Source of the DNA: a virus
Virus record (IMG/VR): IMGVR_UViG_3300009702_000016
Coordinates: 100,032 to 164,031 of that record
Reading direction: 5' to 3' (one strand)
DNA: 64,000 nucleotides
In this document: positions 23,097 through 31,852 of the stretch, in pieces
How the letters are laid out: each line of letters begins with the position of its first letter
Position numbering within the stretch: position 1 is the first letter of the stretch
Made by a program: the position numbers and the translations under genes
The notes under the pieces: model-generated
Seen by the model: only the letters and a program-made list of their open reading frames with translations
The model's database searches: none
What the model was told of the DNA's origin: nothing

Positions 23097-26000
23097 ATGT
23101 CTAATCCAATACTAAACTACTTTGACGCGAGTCGCCTGTACTTTACTTCCTACGGAAATGCTGTCTACCTTCCAAAGGTTGACAAGAAGCTTAAGTACAA
23201 CCCAGAGGACAACAACTACCATGTGACAATCCCTGCACATAGGCTCGATGAAGAAGGGAATGTGTATGACACGGAAAGACTGAATGACAAAGATGGAAAT
23301 CCACTTGGTGACGTAATTCCGGCTTCTACTAAGACTTTTCCGGCTGTAAATCGGATAGGCTATGAGAACTCTGGGATTGTAAGGTATTTCGACGCTAAGA
23401 GTAAGCTCCGAGTTACATCACTTCCAGGTCTTACTCCTGTGACTAAGAGTCCTCCTCTTTTGGCTGTAACCTTGGGGTCTAAGATCCCGGTAGAATCAGT
23501 AATCTATGATCAGAATGGTAGGGTAACGGACGAAGAGTGGGACCCTTCTGAGTTGTCTGAGGAGTACTATGTAGACCCCGAGGACACCACGAAGGCGAGC
23601 AGGTCTCGTCGTCGAGAGATTGCCAAGATATGTGTAACTAACACTGACGATAAAGGAATACCCCTATTCCTGTACCACACGAACACTGCTTTTCGTAAGT
23701 ACGTGAATGGGGAGATTGCTCGTTTGTTTAAGCTACTGTCTTCTAGCTCTCTCCCTGTGCTATCGCCCTCAGACGGTCCCCGTAGACCCTCACAGCTGGG
23801 ATCCTATCTGGGAAGTCTGCTCGTGGCGGCCTTTCACTCTAAGGACCACCCAGAGTTCCTAGAAGCACGAAGAGACGCAGTCAGGAAGGGAAGGGTGGAC
23901 GCTAGCACTGCCCCCTCCGTACCTCATCTTGATGAGGATACTCGTTTTCTGTCCCATCAGGTGTACGCTGCAGCGTTTCTGAAGGACAAGAAGGTCGCTC
24001 TTATGGATGCAGACCCGGGTGCTGGAAAGACCCTGATGATGCTTGCGGACATGCTTCACAAGATGACTACGGGAGAGGTTAGGCGCCCTTGTATCGTGAT
24101 GCCAAACCCCCTCCTTGGGCCGCAGAAGAGGGAGTTGGAGTCGTGGACGAACAACACTGTTAACTTCATCGTCCTAAACACTGCCACAGTTTCCAGAATG
24201 GACCCCAACGCTAAAGAGGGTACTCGGGGAACTAATAAGACCGTACGTAAGAAAGGTAACCATGAAGCGGGTCTTGTTGAGGCAATTAAGCTAGTAAACT
24301 CAGCCCCTCGCAACACTATAATCCTGACCAGCTATGCCTGGCTTCGAGGCTACCCAAAGGGTATTGATGTTCCCCCTTTCCCCAGGCCGAACATACTAAT
24401 CGATGATATGGGAGTTGACATGCTCTCCCTGGATGAGTCTCACTTCGTTCGTTACAACTCTAAGGGCGAAATTTCAATGAGGGCACAGGCCGTCATGCAG
24501 ATGGCTCCAATGGTGGAGTATAAACGTTGTTACTCTGGAAGCATCGCGCCCAATACACCGGAGGACGTATTCCTTCAGTCAGCCTTCTTGGACCCTTCTA
24601 TTTTCGGATCTATTGATAACTTCAGAGGACGGTACGGAAGCTTCTTCAACGACAGGTCTCATAAGGTCGAAGTCTGGAAGACTGGGGCCATAAAGATGAT
24701 CAGAGAGGAGCTTGGTAAGACAGTAGGCCTGTCTATCCGTCGTTCTGCCTGGTTGGATGAGCTTCCTGAGCTTGTCACTCACCATCATTTTGTTGCGCTT
24801 GATAACTTCCAGGAGCGAGTGTACGAGCACATATTGGACTGGTCTGACTCCGACTCCATCCTGTCGAAGTTGAAGGCTGACCCAAGAACAGTTGCTCAGG
24901 GATTGGTTGCTACACTTAGGCGTTTTGTGGATGACCATCCTGAGTTTTCTGACTCTGAAGTCATGCGCGTGATACGGGAAAACAACATTCCCGATACGTT
25001 TACCGTGTACGACAAGATGGGAGATGTTCGTTACAATGCAGAGCATCTACAGATGGTGGAACTCATTCGTGGCGCCTCAGATTTCGACCAGCTTATCGAC
25101 CTTGCCTATGCCTATCAGGCTGAGCAAGAAACTGCCTATGATAACAAGATTAATGACGGCACACTTGAGCCCGTAGACTCTCCTGCCATTTTGGCTAAAT
25201 ACCAGGCGTTTGAGATCTTCCTAGGCGCCCCCTCTGAGGATCCCATGGGGTCTCAGATGCTAACTGGAACGAGCCGGATCAGTCCCAAAGTTTCAGCAAT
25301 TGATGCCATACTTGACTCACACTTTTCTGACCCGGACTCTGGAAAGGTCCTGATATTTTCCAACACCAAGGTTGTAGCCCACCATATTCATAACCATATA
25401 AAGAGGTCCTCAGAGGCTCTCTATTATGAGGCGGCGGAGCAGCAGGCGTTAGATAGGTTCAAGGCGGACCCCAAGATTAAGATTATGGTTGCTGTGGTAA
25501 ACTCCCTTACAGAGGGACATAACCTGCAGATGGCAAACCGGATTATTCATGCGGATTTGCCTTGGATGCCTGGTTCTTACGACCAGTCTGTGGCTCGTGC
25601 TTATCGTCTTCCTCCTAGAGGCGGCGGAGTCAGTTACCCCGTTGTCCATGTTGACATATTGTTAACGAATAGGACGTTTGAGGTTACCAAACACGCCAGG
25701 CTCGTAAGCAAGATGATGATGACAAAGATGCTCACATCTAGCTTTGACTCTACGACTAACTTGCCTCTTGTGTCTATGCATCCAAGGGAGATTGCCCGCT
25801 TAAACGAAGAGTCGAAGACTATTGAGTATCGCAGGGTGTTCGACGACATTAGGGACATCGACCGTCAAGAGGCGAAAATAGCTGCTCTCAAGTTCAAGAC
25901 AGAGCCGAAGTCTCTGACCACAGGAAAGTTACTTCCAGGAAGCGAGCACATTGTAGTTCCGTACACTGACGCTGATATCAGGCGCTCTCCTCGTATGGAA

Positions 26001-27404
26001 GGACCTACAACTGCACGTATGGGAGTCTTGGATCCTGAAATTATGTTTCTGAACTTCGGGTGGTGGTTGGCTCTCGATTACGGGACACCTGTGTCCGTGC
26101 TAACGAAGGGAATCAACGGCTCCCTTCTTATCAATCGCTACTTTCCGAAAACAATGGCTCGTGAATTCTCAAACGTAAAGGAATACAACGACATTGTGTC
26201 CGAGCTGGACTCTGGGACCCCACCTGTCAACATTTCTAACCTTCAGCTTCTAAATGCTCAGGTCAACGGTAAGGCACCGCTTCATGTTAACTTTCCCACT
26301 GCAATGATAAAGTATGCAGGGGTGGTTAAAACAGGAGCTGTGAGACTACAACCGGTCGACCGAACGACGACTTCCCAGATCCTACGAAACGGAATTCCAG
26401 ATGATGCCAGCTTGCAACAGATGCATGCTATGTTGTCTGAGGTTTCGGAAGGCGAGGAGGTGTCTCCCCTTCAGGCTGTATTTGCTGTATCTTACTTGAA
26501 CGTGACCAAGCAGAAGATCCCAAAGAAGGCAGAGGATCGCCACGAGTTTTTGTCCTTACTGTACACACAGTCTAAAACACTCCCAATTCGTACACGTAAG
26601 GCATTACTTTCCCTTGTGCCTCCTTCCTTCTCTTTCTCAGCTACCCCTGCTCCTCCGCCTCCTTCGGTTGACGTCGCTGTTCCTGCGGGCGCTCCTGCTT
26701 CTCCCTCTGTTCCACCTTCGTCTTCCTCTGTTGACGGATTGACGATGGAGCCAAGCAGTAAGGCAGTCACTAAGGATGGAAACTTGTTCGTTGATCTTGA
26801 GGTGATGTCCCTAGGGTCTGGTCCTCCCTCTTCCCCTGCTGGACGTTCTAACTACCTGGCGTTCTCTGGTAAAAGCGCTGACGCCTTCTCTTCCTTGACG
26901 TCCTTTGGGTTTTCTGAGATTCCTTCCTTGTCAGGTAAGGTATTGTTCTTTCTGGGGGAGGCTTCTGCTGCGGTCAAGAAGAGCTTGGATGACTTTTCTA
27001 GAAGAATCTATCCCAATGGCTATTCCTTGAAGGATTTGGACTCCTATATTGAGACCCTTAAGGCGTATGGAATGTCAGAGAACGAAGTTTCTTCTATCTT
27101 TGGCTCAGAGACAAGTAGCCGTGTTGTAGATCTGGACGTGGACGAGGACAACGAAGACGTTTACGATGACAATGGGCTAGGAGAGATAGCGAGGGAGCTA
27201 GAGGAGGAAGATCAGGAAAATGAGCTTAGGCTTCCTGAGAGCCCGAATATTCCTGCTATGTCTATTTCCGAGAAGCCTCCGGGGGAGGATGCTCTGTCCG
27301 AGAAGAACAGACTGCCTTCTTTCTCCGACGAGGAGTTAGGAGAGATGATACCGAAGATGAGTAGCTATGAGGAACTCACGCGAGAGATTTTCAGCAACGA
27401 CTGA
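23097..27404 (+). CDS. SNF2-type DNA/RNA helicase-like ATPase, 1435 aa
   Basis: Superfamily 2 helicase motifs are visible in order: Walker A DADPGAGKTLMMLADML (about 303-319), motif II DESH (446-449), motif III-like RCYSGSIAPNTPEDVF (about 480-495), and the C-terminal lobe with KVLIFSNTKVVAHHI (about 755), motif V-like NSLTEGHNLQMANRIIH (about 802-818) and motif VI-like QSVARAYRLP (about 829-838). These fit the SNF2 branch that remodels or translocates on double-stranded DNA. An N-terminal extension of about 280 residues and a C-terminal extension of about 500 residues, including Pro/Ser linkers and acidic stretches, go beyond the helicase core and match nothing I know. It stands at the head of the replication block. 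Confidence 0.8.
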   Translation: MSNPILNYFDASRLYFTSYGNAVYLPKVDKKLKYNPEDNNYHVTIPAHRLDEEGNVYDTERLNDKDGNPLGDVIPASTKTFPAVNRIGYENSGIVRYFDAKSKLRVTSLPGLTPVTKSPPLLAVTLGSKIPVESVIYDQNGRVTDEEWDPSELSEEYYVDPEDTTKASRSRRREIAKICVTNTDDKGIPLFLYHTNTAFRKYVNGEIARLFKLLSSSSLPVLSPSDGPRRPSQLGSYLGSLLVAAFHSKDHPEFLEARRDAVRKGRVDASTAPSVPHLDEDTRFLSHQVYAAAFLKDKKVALMDADPGAGKTLMMLADMLHKMTTGEVRRPCIVMPNPLLGPQKRELESWTNNTVNFIVLNTATVSRMDPNAKEGTRGTNKTVRKKGNHEAGLVEAIKLVNSAPRNTIILTSYAWLRGYPKGIDVPPFPRPNILIDDMGVDMLSLDESHFVRYNSKGEISMRAQAVMQMAPMVEYKRCYSGSIAPNTPEDVFLQSAFLDPSIFGSIDNFRGRYGSFFNDRSHKVEVWKTGAIKMIREELGKTVGLSIRRSAWLDELPELVTHHHFVALDNFQERVYEHILDWSDSDSILSKLKADPRTVAQGLVATLRRFVDDHPEFSDSEVMRVIRENNIPDTFTVYDKMGDVRYNAEHLQMVELIRGASDFDQLIDLAYAYQAEQETAYDNKINDGTLEPVDSPAILAKYQAFEIFLGAPSEDPMGSQMLTGTSRISPKVSAIDAILDSHFSDPDSGKVLIFSNTKVVAHHIHNHIKRSSEALYYEAAEQQALDRFKADPKIKIMVAVVNSLTEGHNLQMANRIIHADLPWMPGSYDQSVARAYRLPPRGGGVSYPVVHVDILLTNRTFEVTKHARLVSKMMMTKMLTSSFDSTTNLPLVSMHPREIARLNEESKTIEYRRVFDDIRDIDRQEAKIAALKFKTEPKSLTTGKLLPGSEHIVVPYTDADIRRSPRMEGPTTARMGVLDPEIMFLNFGWWLALDYGTPVSVLTKGINGSLLINRYFPKTMAREFSNVKEYNDIVSELDSGTPPVNISNLQLLNAQVNGKAPLHVNFPTAMIKYAGVVKTGAVRLQPVDRTTTSQILRNGIPDDASLQQMHAMLSEVSEGEEVSPLQAVFAVSYLNVTKQKIPKKAEDRHEFLSLLYTQSKTLPIRTRKALLSLVPPSFSFSATPAPPPPSVDVAVPAGAPASPSVPPSSSSVDGLTMEPSSKAVTKDGNLFVDLEVMSLGSGPPSSPAGRSNYLAFSGKSADAFSSLTSFGFSEIPSLSGKVLFFLGEASAAVKKSLDDFSRRIYPNGYSLKDLDSYIETLKAYGMSENEVSSIFGSETSSRVVDLDVDEDNEDVYDDNGLGEIARELEEEDQENELRLPESPNIPAMSISEKPPGEDALSEKNRLPSFSDEELGEMIPKMSSYEELTREIFSND

Positions 27405-27427
27405 CTACAGCCGTGTAAATAGTTCTT

Positions 27428-27799
27428 ATGGGATGTAATTGTAGGCACGGAGCTAGTTCTGTTCCCCGTAGGCGACGTTCTGCTAAAGCTCAGACTCCAC
27501 GTCGATCCTTCGCCACTTTGTGCCCAGAGATAGAGAGGAACGGTAATGACATCTCTCTTCGTCTAGGTTCTAGGTACCACACTCTGTACTTCATAACGCC
27601 AGTTGCCTCAACCCTTTCCGTTGGCTCCTTTTTGTCCTCTAACGGCTGCACGGGTCCTTTTGCCTCTGCGCTTGAGGCCGCTGAGTTGAAGCTGGCGTAC
27701 GTGTCTCTGTCTCCTTCAGGTCTCGCGAAGCTAAAGGAGCTTATTCCCTCTGGTGTCGTGTCTCTGGGGTACTTGAGAGATGTCCTACGGGCTCTGTAA
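27428..27799 (+). CDS. hypothetical protein, 123 aa
   Basis: Not recognised. The N-terminus has Cys and His (MGCNCRHG) followed by a very basic stretch (RRRRSAKAQTPRRS). The C-terminal 70 residues form an alpha/beta domain (LRLGSRYHTLYFITPV; ALEAAELKLAYVSLS; LKELIPSGVVSLGYLRDVLRAL). It sits between the SNF2 helicase and DNA polymerase, so a role in DNA replication or binding is possible. Confidence 0.55.
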   Translation: MGCNCRHGASSVPRRRRSAKAQTPRRSFATLCPEIERNGNDISLRLGSRYHTLYFITPVASTLSVGSFLSSNGCTGPFASALEAAELKLAYVSLSPSGLAKLKELIPSGVVSLGYLRDVLRAL

Positions 27800-27808
27800 A
27801 CAAGGAGC

Positions 27809-30652
27809 ATGAGGTCCCTACTCCGACATGACCAGGACTACTGTTATGGTTGTCCTCTGTCCAAGGATCAGCGTCATTTCACTACTTACCTGCCTACTGA
27901 CGTCTATTACTCAGACACTCAGAGTGACGGCGAGACTCCTGTCGTGGACGTGCTGGTCGTTGGGGAAACGCCTAGTGTATCCGAAGACAGGATAGGCTTC
28001 CCCTTTGCAGGGGCGGCAGGCTCGGACATAAAGAACGCCCTCTCTCGTGCGGGGGTGGAGAACTACGCTATCGTTAACGGAGTCCGTTGCCGATGCACAG
28101 ATTCTAAGGGTAAGCACAGGGAGCCCTCTATTGAGGAGTTGTCGGCTTGCAAGAATTACCTCCTGAAAGACATTGAGATGCTGTCCCCCAAGGCGATTGT
28201 CCTTGCGGGGACGTTGCCCGTTAGGATGTTAGGGGAGGATCCCTCGTGGAAAAATAAGTCTGCCCACGCGCTAAAGGGGCACGCCTACACCACGAAAGAC
28301 GGAGTAACGCAGCTCGTCACAATCAATCCTAACTACTATCTTCGCTCCGAGGATGCAGTTGAGCGTAGGAGGTTCTTTCGCCATATCAGTTCTCTGAAGC
28401 AGATTCTTACAGGGAAGGAGACAAAGTGGTCACGGGAGGGGGAGGTAAAGCTGATAACAACTCTTCCTGAGTTTGACGAGTATATTGATCATTTGCAGTA
28501 CGAGTGCTCTCGCCCCGTCGCTTTCGATACAGAGACTAAGAACTTGAACATGGTGGCCAAGAATAAGCTGGCTACCGTTCAGTTTTCTGACGATCCTGAC
28601 TTGGGATACGTTATTCCTATCGACCACTGGGATACTCCATTCAAGGACAAAGAGAGTCGGATACACATTAAGAAGAGGCTGAACAGGTTATTTTCTGACC
28701 CAAATACGAAGATTCCTTTTTGGGTGATGCACAACTACCCATTCGACATTCATAAGGTTCTTCGTCATCTCAAGGTAAAAAAGCAGCCTCCAAAGCTCGT
28801 AATCGACACTCAGTTCCTGGCCTATCTCGAAGATGAGAACCAAGCAGGAGGAGACGACGAGTCTAGCGGTGGTTATAACGCTTTACGACTTAAGGACCTT
28901 GTTCGTGAGCTTCTTGGATTTCGAGTCTATGACACTGAACTTACTGACGCTATGGCTGCCCGTTCTGGGGCCTCTGGTGGGAGCCTGTGGGATCTTGATT
29001 TTGACACTCTCGCTCGGTACGGAGGAACAGACGCCTACGTTACCTTGCGGCTCTTCTACTTCTACCAGCGGAGACTGAAGGATCAGGGGTACACTACTGC
29101 TCTAAAGTTCGCTCATCGTTGGTACGGAAGAACAGCCTATCCACTACTAAAGATGTCGGAGAATGGGTTTCCGCTGGATACTGACCAGCTGGCTTACCTT
29201 AGGTCAGAGGAATCCCCTATCATTTCTAGACTAGCGGAGATTCCGAAGCTTATCTACGCTACCAAGGAGGCCAAGGAAGCGAATCGAGTTCTTCTGGGAT
29301 CAGACGCTCGCACTAAGGGAATGCGTCCGCTCTTTGGAAAGAGCCCGTGGGCGCTGGATATCTCGAAGAAGAAGCACCGGATTCACTTGTTTGTGGACGC
29401 CTGTGGCCTAGAGCCTCTCAGTCATGGAAAGGACGGAACGGCAGGAATCAATAAGGCGTACTTCGACCATTACAAAAATCACGATATAATCAAACTGTAC
29501 CAGGAATACAGTGGCCTCTATAAGCTGAGTACCTCCTATCTGAATAGCGTGGACGGTCTCCTGGTGTCTAAGCCTGACAACGTAGCAGATGGTAAGATAC
29601 ACGCCAACTTCCACCTTATGCGTACAGTGACCGGGAGAGCTTCGAGTAGCAACCCGAACCTTCAGCAGCTTCCAAAGGGAGATAAGTGGACCGCAAAGGC
29701 CCATATTAGGTCACTTTATGGTGTTGACTACGGACGTATGATTCTTGAGGCCGATTACGGTCAAGCGGAGGTTCGATGGTGGGCGCAGATATCGGGGGAC
29801 AAGGCGTACGCAAAGCTGTTCCACGAAATGAAGGCTCTTCGCGATCTCTACAAGAAGACGGGGGATTTGGATCTTAAGACGAGAGTTGGATTGGAGTGTG
29901 ACATCCATAAGAAGGTCGCCTCGATCATGTTCCAGTGCTCCCTTTCTGACGTAACTTCTGCGATGCGAAAGAAGGCCAAGAGCCTTTGTTTCGGTTCCAT
30001 CTTTGGTCAGCACTATAAGACACTCGCCTCGATTCTTTCTATCACCCCAGATGAGGCTCAGGATCTACAGAACACGTTTATCCAGGAGTTTGAACGCGCC
30101 GGTCGGTGGCTTACCGATGTAGAGGTTCAGGCGATGCAGACGGGTATTGTGACTACTCCTATGGGACGAGTCCGCCACCTCGCTGATGTTTATGCCCGAG
30201 ATGAAGGGTCAGGAAACCGTAGAGCAAGGAACTCGCCTATCCAGGCCGCTTCCTCGGACACAACGGCTCTTGCTGCTTGGAGAATGCAGAGGATTATCGA
30301 AGAGGAGAAGCTTCCTTTCCGTATGATAAACTGTGTGCATGACGCAATCACGCTAGACATTCCTTTAGATTACGACATGCTTGCACGGGGAGTCTATCTT
30401 ATGGACCATTGCATGGTGAATGTGGAAGGGTTCCTGAAGGAGGAGTTTGGTATTGATATGATCGTTCCGATGGAAGTTGACTACGATATCGGTATTCGTT
30501 GGGGTCATCTGTTGAACTTCGATGGTGTGGAGCGTAACTTGAAGCCCATCTTTGATAAGTGTGTGGGCTGGGATGACCGACTTCGTAAGGGAGAGAAGTG
30601 GCATAACATTGCCAATGAGGAATGGCCAGACCCTTCTCAAAAAGCTGCCTAG
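27809..30652 (+). CDS. family A DNA polymerase with N-terminal uracil-DNA-glycosylase-like and 3'-5' exonuclease domains, 947 aa
   Basis: Residues 1-205 resemble a family 4/5 uracil-DNA glycosylase: Cys12 and Cys15 plus a later CRC...C set as in the iron-sulfur type, motif A-like VVGETPSVSEDRIGFPF (about 50-66), and NPNYYLR where the glycosylase motif HPxxLLR has His. The exonuclease has DTE (240-242), MHNYPFD and a late TDAYVT. The polymerase has motif A EADYGQAEVRWW (Asp649), motif B RKKAKSLCFGSIFGQ and motif C VHDAITLD (Asp845). Phage SPO1 polymerase is a known case of this glycosylase-polymerase fusion. Odd points: motif C has Ala846 where Glu is usual, and the spacing between AAGGAG and the ATG is only 1 base. 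Confidence 0.85.
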   Translation: MRSLLRHDQDYCYGCPLSKDQRHFTTYLPTDVYYSDTQSDGETPVVDVLVVGETPSVSEDRIGFPFAGAAGSDIKNALSRAGVENYAIVNGVRCRCTDSKGKHREPSIEELSACKNYLLKDIEMLSPKAIVLAGTLPVRMLGEDPSWKNKSAHALKGHAYTTKDGVTQLVTINPNYYLRSEDAVERRRFFRHISSLKQILTGKETKWSREGEVKLITTLPEFDEYIDHLQYECSRPVAFDTETKNLNMVAKNKLATVQFSDDPDLGYVIPIDHWDTPFKDKESRIHIKKRLNRLFSDPNTKIPFWVMHNYPFDIHKVLRHLKVKKQPPKLVIDTQFLAYLEDENQAGGDDESSGGYNALRLKDLVRELLGFRVYDTELTDAMAARSGASGGSLWDLDFDTLARYGGTDAYVTLRLFYFYQRRLKDQGYTTALKFAHRWYGRTAYPLLKMSENGFPLDTDQLAYLRSEESPIISRLAEIPKLIYATKEAKEANRVLLGSDARTKGMRPLFGKSPWALDISKKKHRIHLFVDACGLEPLSHGKDGTAGINKAYFDHYKNHDIIKLYQEYSGLYKLSTSYLNSVDGLLVSKPDNVADGKIHANFHLMRTVTGRASSSNPNLQQLPKGDKWTAKAHIRSLYGVDYGRMILEADYGQAEVRWWAQISGDKAYAKLFHEMKALRDLYKKTGDLDLKTRVGLECDIHKKVASIMFQCSLSDVTSAMRKKAKSLCFGSIFGQHYKTLASILSITPDEAQDLQNTFIQEFERAGRWLTDVEVQAMQTGIVTTPMGRVRHLADVYARDEGSGNRRARNSPIQAASSDTTALAAWRMQRIIEEEKLPFRMINCVHDAITLDIPLDYDMLARGVYLMDHCMVNVEGFLKEEFGIDMIVPMEVDYDIGIRWGHLLNFDGVERNLKPIFDKCVGWDDRLRKGEKWHNIANEEWPDPSQKAA

Positions 30653-30682
30653 TTCTTTTCTAATGGGTCCTTATCTACACTT

Positions 30683-31069
30683 ATGGACCGAGATGAAGAT
30701 CTAGACCCCAGTCTCCTGCACTTTCTTGAGGAATTCCGAAAGAAGTCAAACGCTTCTGTGTCGGTAGAAGACGGAAGCGTGATCATTGGTGTGGTCCCGA
30801 ACTGCGCCATTGTCACTTCGGACCAAAGCTTGGACAAGATTGTAATCTCTTTCCATTTTGACTGCCACCCTCTTAGTGCAGTCAACCTAACGAATATCTC
30901 CAACGATGTCCTTGGAAAAGAAAATGTAGCCTTCTCCAACTGCTTTTTGTCCGATGCTAACGGGGTATTGGTTTACGAGACGGATACAGGGTTTTCCCTG
31001 ATGAATATTCAATACCTTAGGGATGTTCTTGCTTCCTTAGAAAAGAGATCAACCGCCTTTTTGTCGTGA
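30683..31069 (+). CDS. hypothetical protein, 128 aa
   Basis: Not recognised. It is a small alpha/beta protein with strands VIIGVVPNCAIVTS and KIVISFHFD and a C-terminal helix ([17 protein letters not shown]). It lies 30 bases after the polymerase gene and shares GTGA with the SGNH hydrolase ORF. No motif indicates a function. Confidence 0.55.
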   Translation: MDRDEDLDPSLLHFLEEFRKKSNASVSVEDGSVIIGVVPNCAIVTSDQSLDKIVISFHFDCHPLSAVNLTNISNDVLGKENVAFSNCFLSDANGVLVYETDTGFSLMNIQYLRDVLASLEKRSTAFLS

Positions 31070-31689
31070 CATTAGAAGGGAGAGCAGGGTGGCTCCACCC
31101 TATAGGTGTGACCTTATTCCTGCTTACTCTGCTCTGCAGTTCTCCTGCTCGCGCGCTCTCCGTACTTGTTATCGGGGACTCTCATACTGGGGCTATAGGT
31201 CCGCAAGTATCTTCTCTCCTACGCTCCTCGGGCAATTCCGTTCGTGTGGTCTACCACAACGGCTGGTCGGTAAAGAGTTACTTGGAGAGGCCCGGTGGGT
31301 TTCCTCATGGTCACCCTGACCTTGCCATTGTTCTTCTTGGAGGGAATAATAGAGAGCTGTCCCTGGACCGATACACTCCCTTGGTACTTTCCATGCTCCG
31401 CCGTTTGGGTGCCCGTCACGTTCTGTGGGTGGGGCCTTTTCCTGCAGAGCCAGCACACACTAGGTCTCGGCATCAGCGTACTAGGAAGATGCAGCTGTAT
31501 GTTTTTGCTTCTAGGCCCGATGTGACTTGGCTTGACCCTTCCTACGATTTTAGGGGCATCGACCATGTACGGGATGGGGTTCATTACCGTGTCCCTTCCT
31601 ACTCTGGGTTTTCTTCTGTTTTGTACAGGTATGCCCACTTTCTAATCCAAATGTTAGAGGACGATTTATTAGATGACAACGTCTTATGA
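31066..31689 (+). CDS. secreted SGNH/GDSL-type hydrolase, up to 207 aa
   Basis: A hydrophobic signal segment [16 protein letters not shown] is followed by SGNH blocks: block I VIGDSHTG (Asp38-Ser39-His40 counted from 31066; GDSH instead of GDSL), block III-like LLGGNNRE (Asn94), and block V DGVHY (Asp170, His173). SGNH enzymes are esterases or deacetylases, including cell-wall and polysaccharide O-acetyl esterases; export points to the periplasm or envelope, but the substrate is unknown. The start is uncertain: GTG 31066 overlaps the upstream stop, but a repeated intergenic-type element (31070-31101) would then be coding, so GTG 31108 may be the real start. The 3' end overlaps the topoisomerase B start. 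Confidence 0.65.
   Translation: MTLEGRAGWLHPIGVTLFLLTLLCSSPARALSVLVIGDSHTGAIGPQVSSLLRSSGNSVRVVYHNGWSVKSYLERPGGFPHGHPDLAIVLLGGNNRELSLDRYTPLVLSMLRRLGARHVLWVGPFPAEPAHTRSRHQRTRKMQLYVFASRPDVTWLDPSYDFRGIDHVRDGVHYRVPSYSGFSSVLYRYAHFLIQMLEDDLLDDNVL
31070..31101 (+). promoter_or_regulatory. repeated palindromic element, copy 1
   Basis: CATTAGAAGGG is followed, 5 bases on, by AGGGTGGCTCCACCCT (31086-31101), a hairpin with 6-7 bp arms. Copy 2 at 34184-34213 shares the same flank and core; copy 3 at 62323-62338 shares only the palindromic core. Like copy 2, it begins at an upstream stop codon. A control element (operator, RNA processing or mRNA stability hairpin) is inferred. Confidence 0.5.
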
Positions 31690-31852
31690 TGCATCGAGCA
31701 TTCAGGTCCTAGAGGATCTGGAACACATACGATTACGCCCTGGAATGTATATAGGGTCACAGGATTCTGAAGGCATCCGTCAGATCTTGAAGGAGTTAGT
31801 CGATAACGTTTTACGAGTGGATGGAAGGTCATGCCACCTCTCTGCTCGTTGA
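31673..31852 (+). CDS. topoisomerase II subunit B, 5' part (before apparent frameshift)
   Basis: ATG 31673 opens a frame encoding the conserved first 46 residues of a GyrB/ParE protein, including [14 protein letters not shown] and the ATPase N-box LKELVDN (Glu41, Asn45). After codon GTT 31808-31810 the homology leaves this frame, which stops at 31850-31852. The continuation lies in the frame of the next entry. Reading D-N-V and then Y-E-W-M-E-G-H-A requires skipping one T in TTTT (31809-31812). See the paired entry and finding. Confidence 0.7.
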   Translation: MTTSYDASSIQVLEDLEHIRLRPGMYIGSQDSEGIRQILKELVDNVLRVDGRSCHLSAR

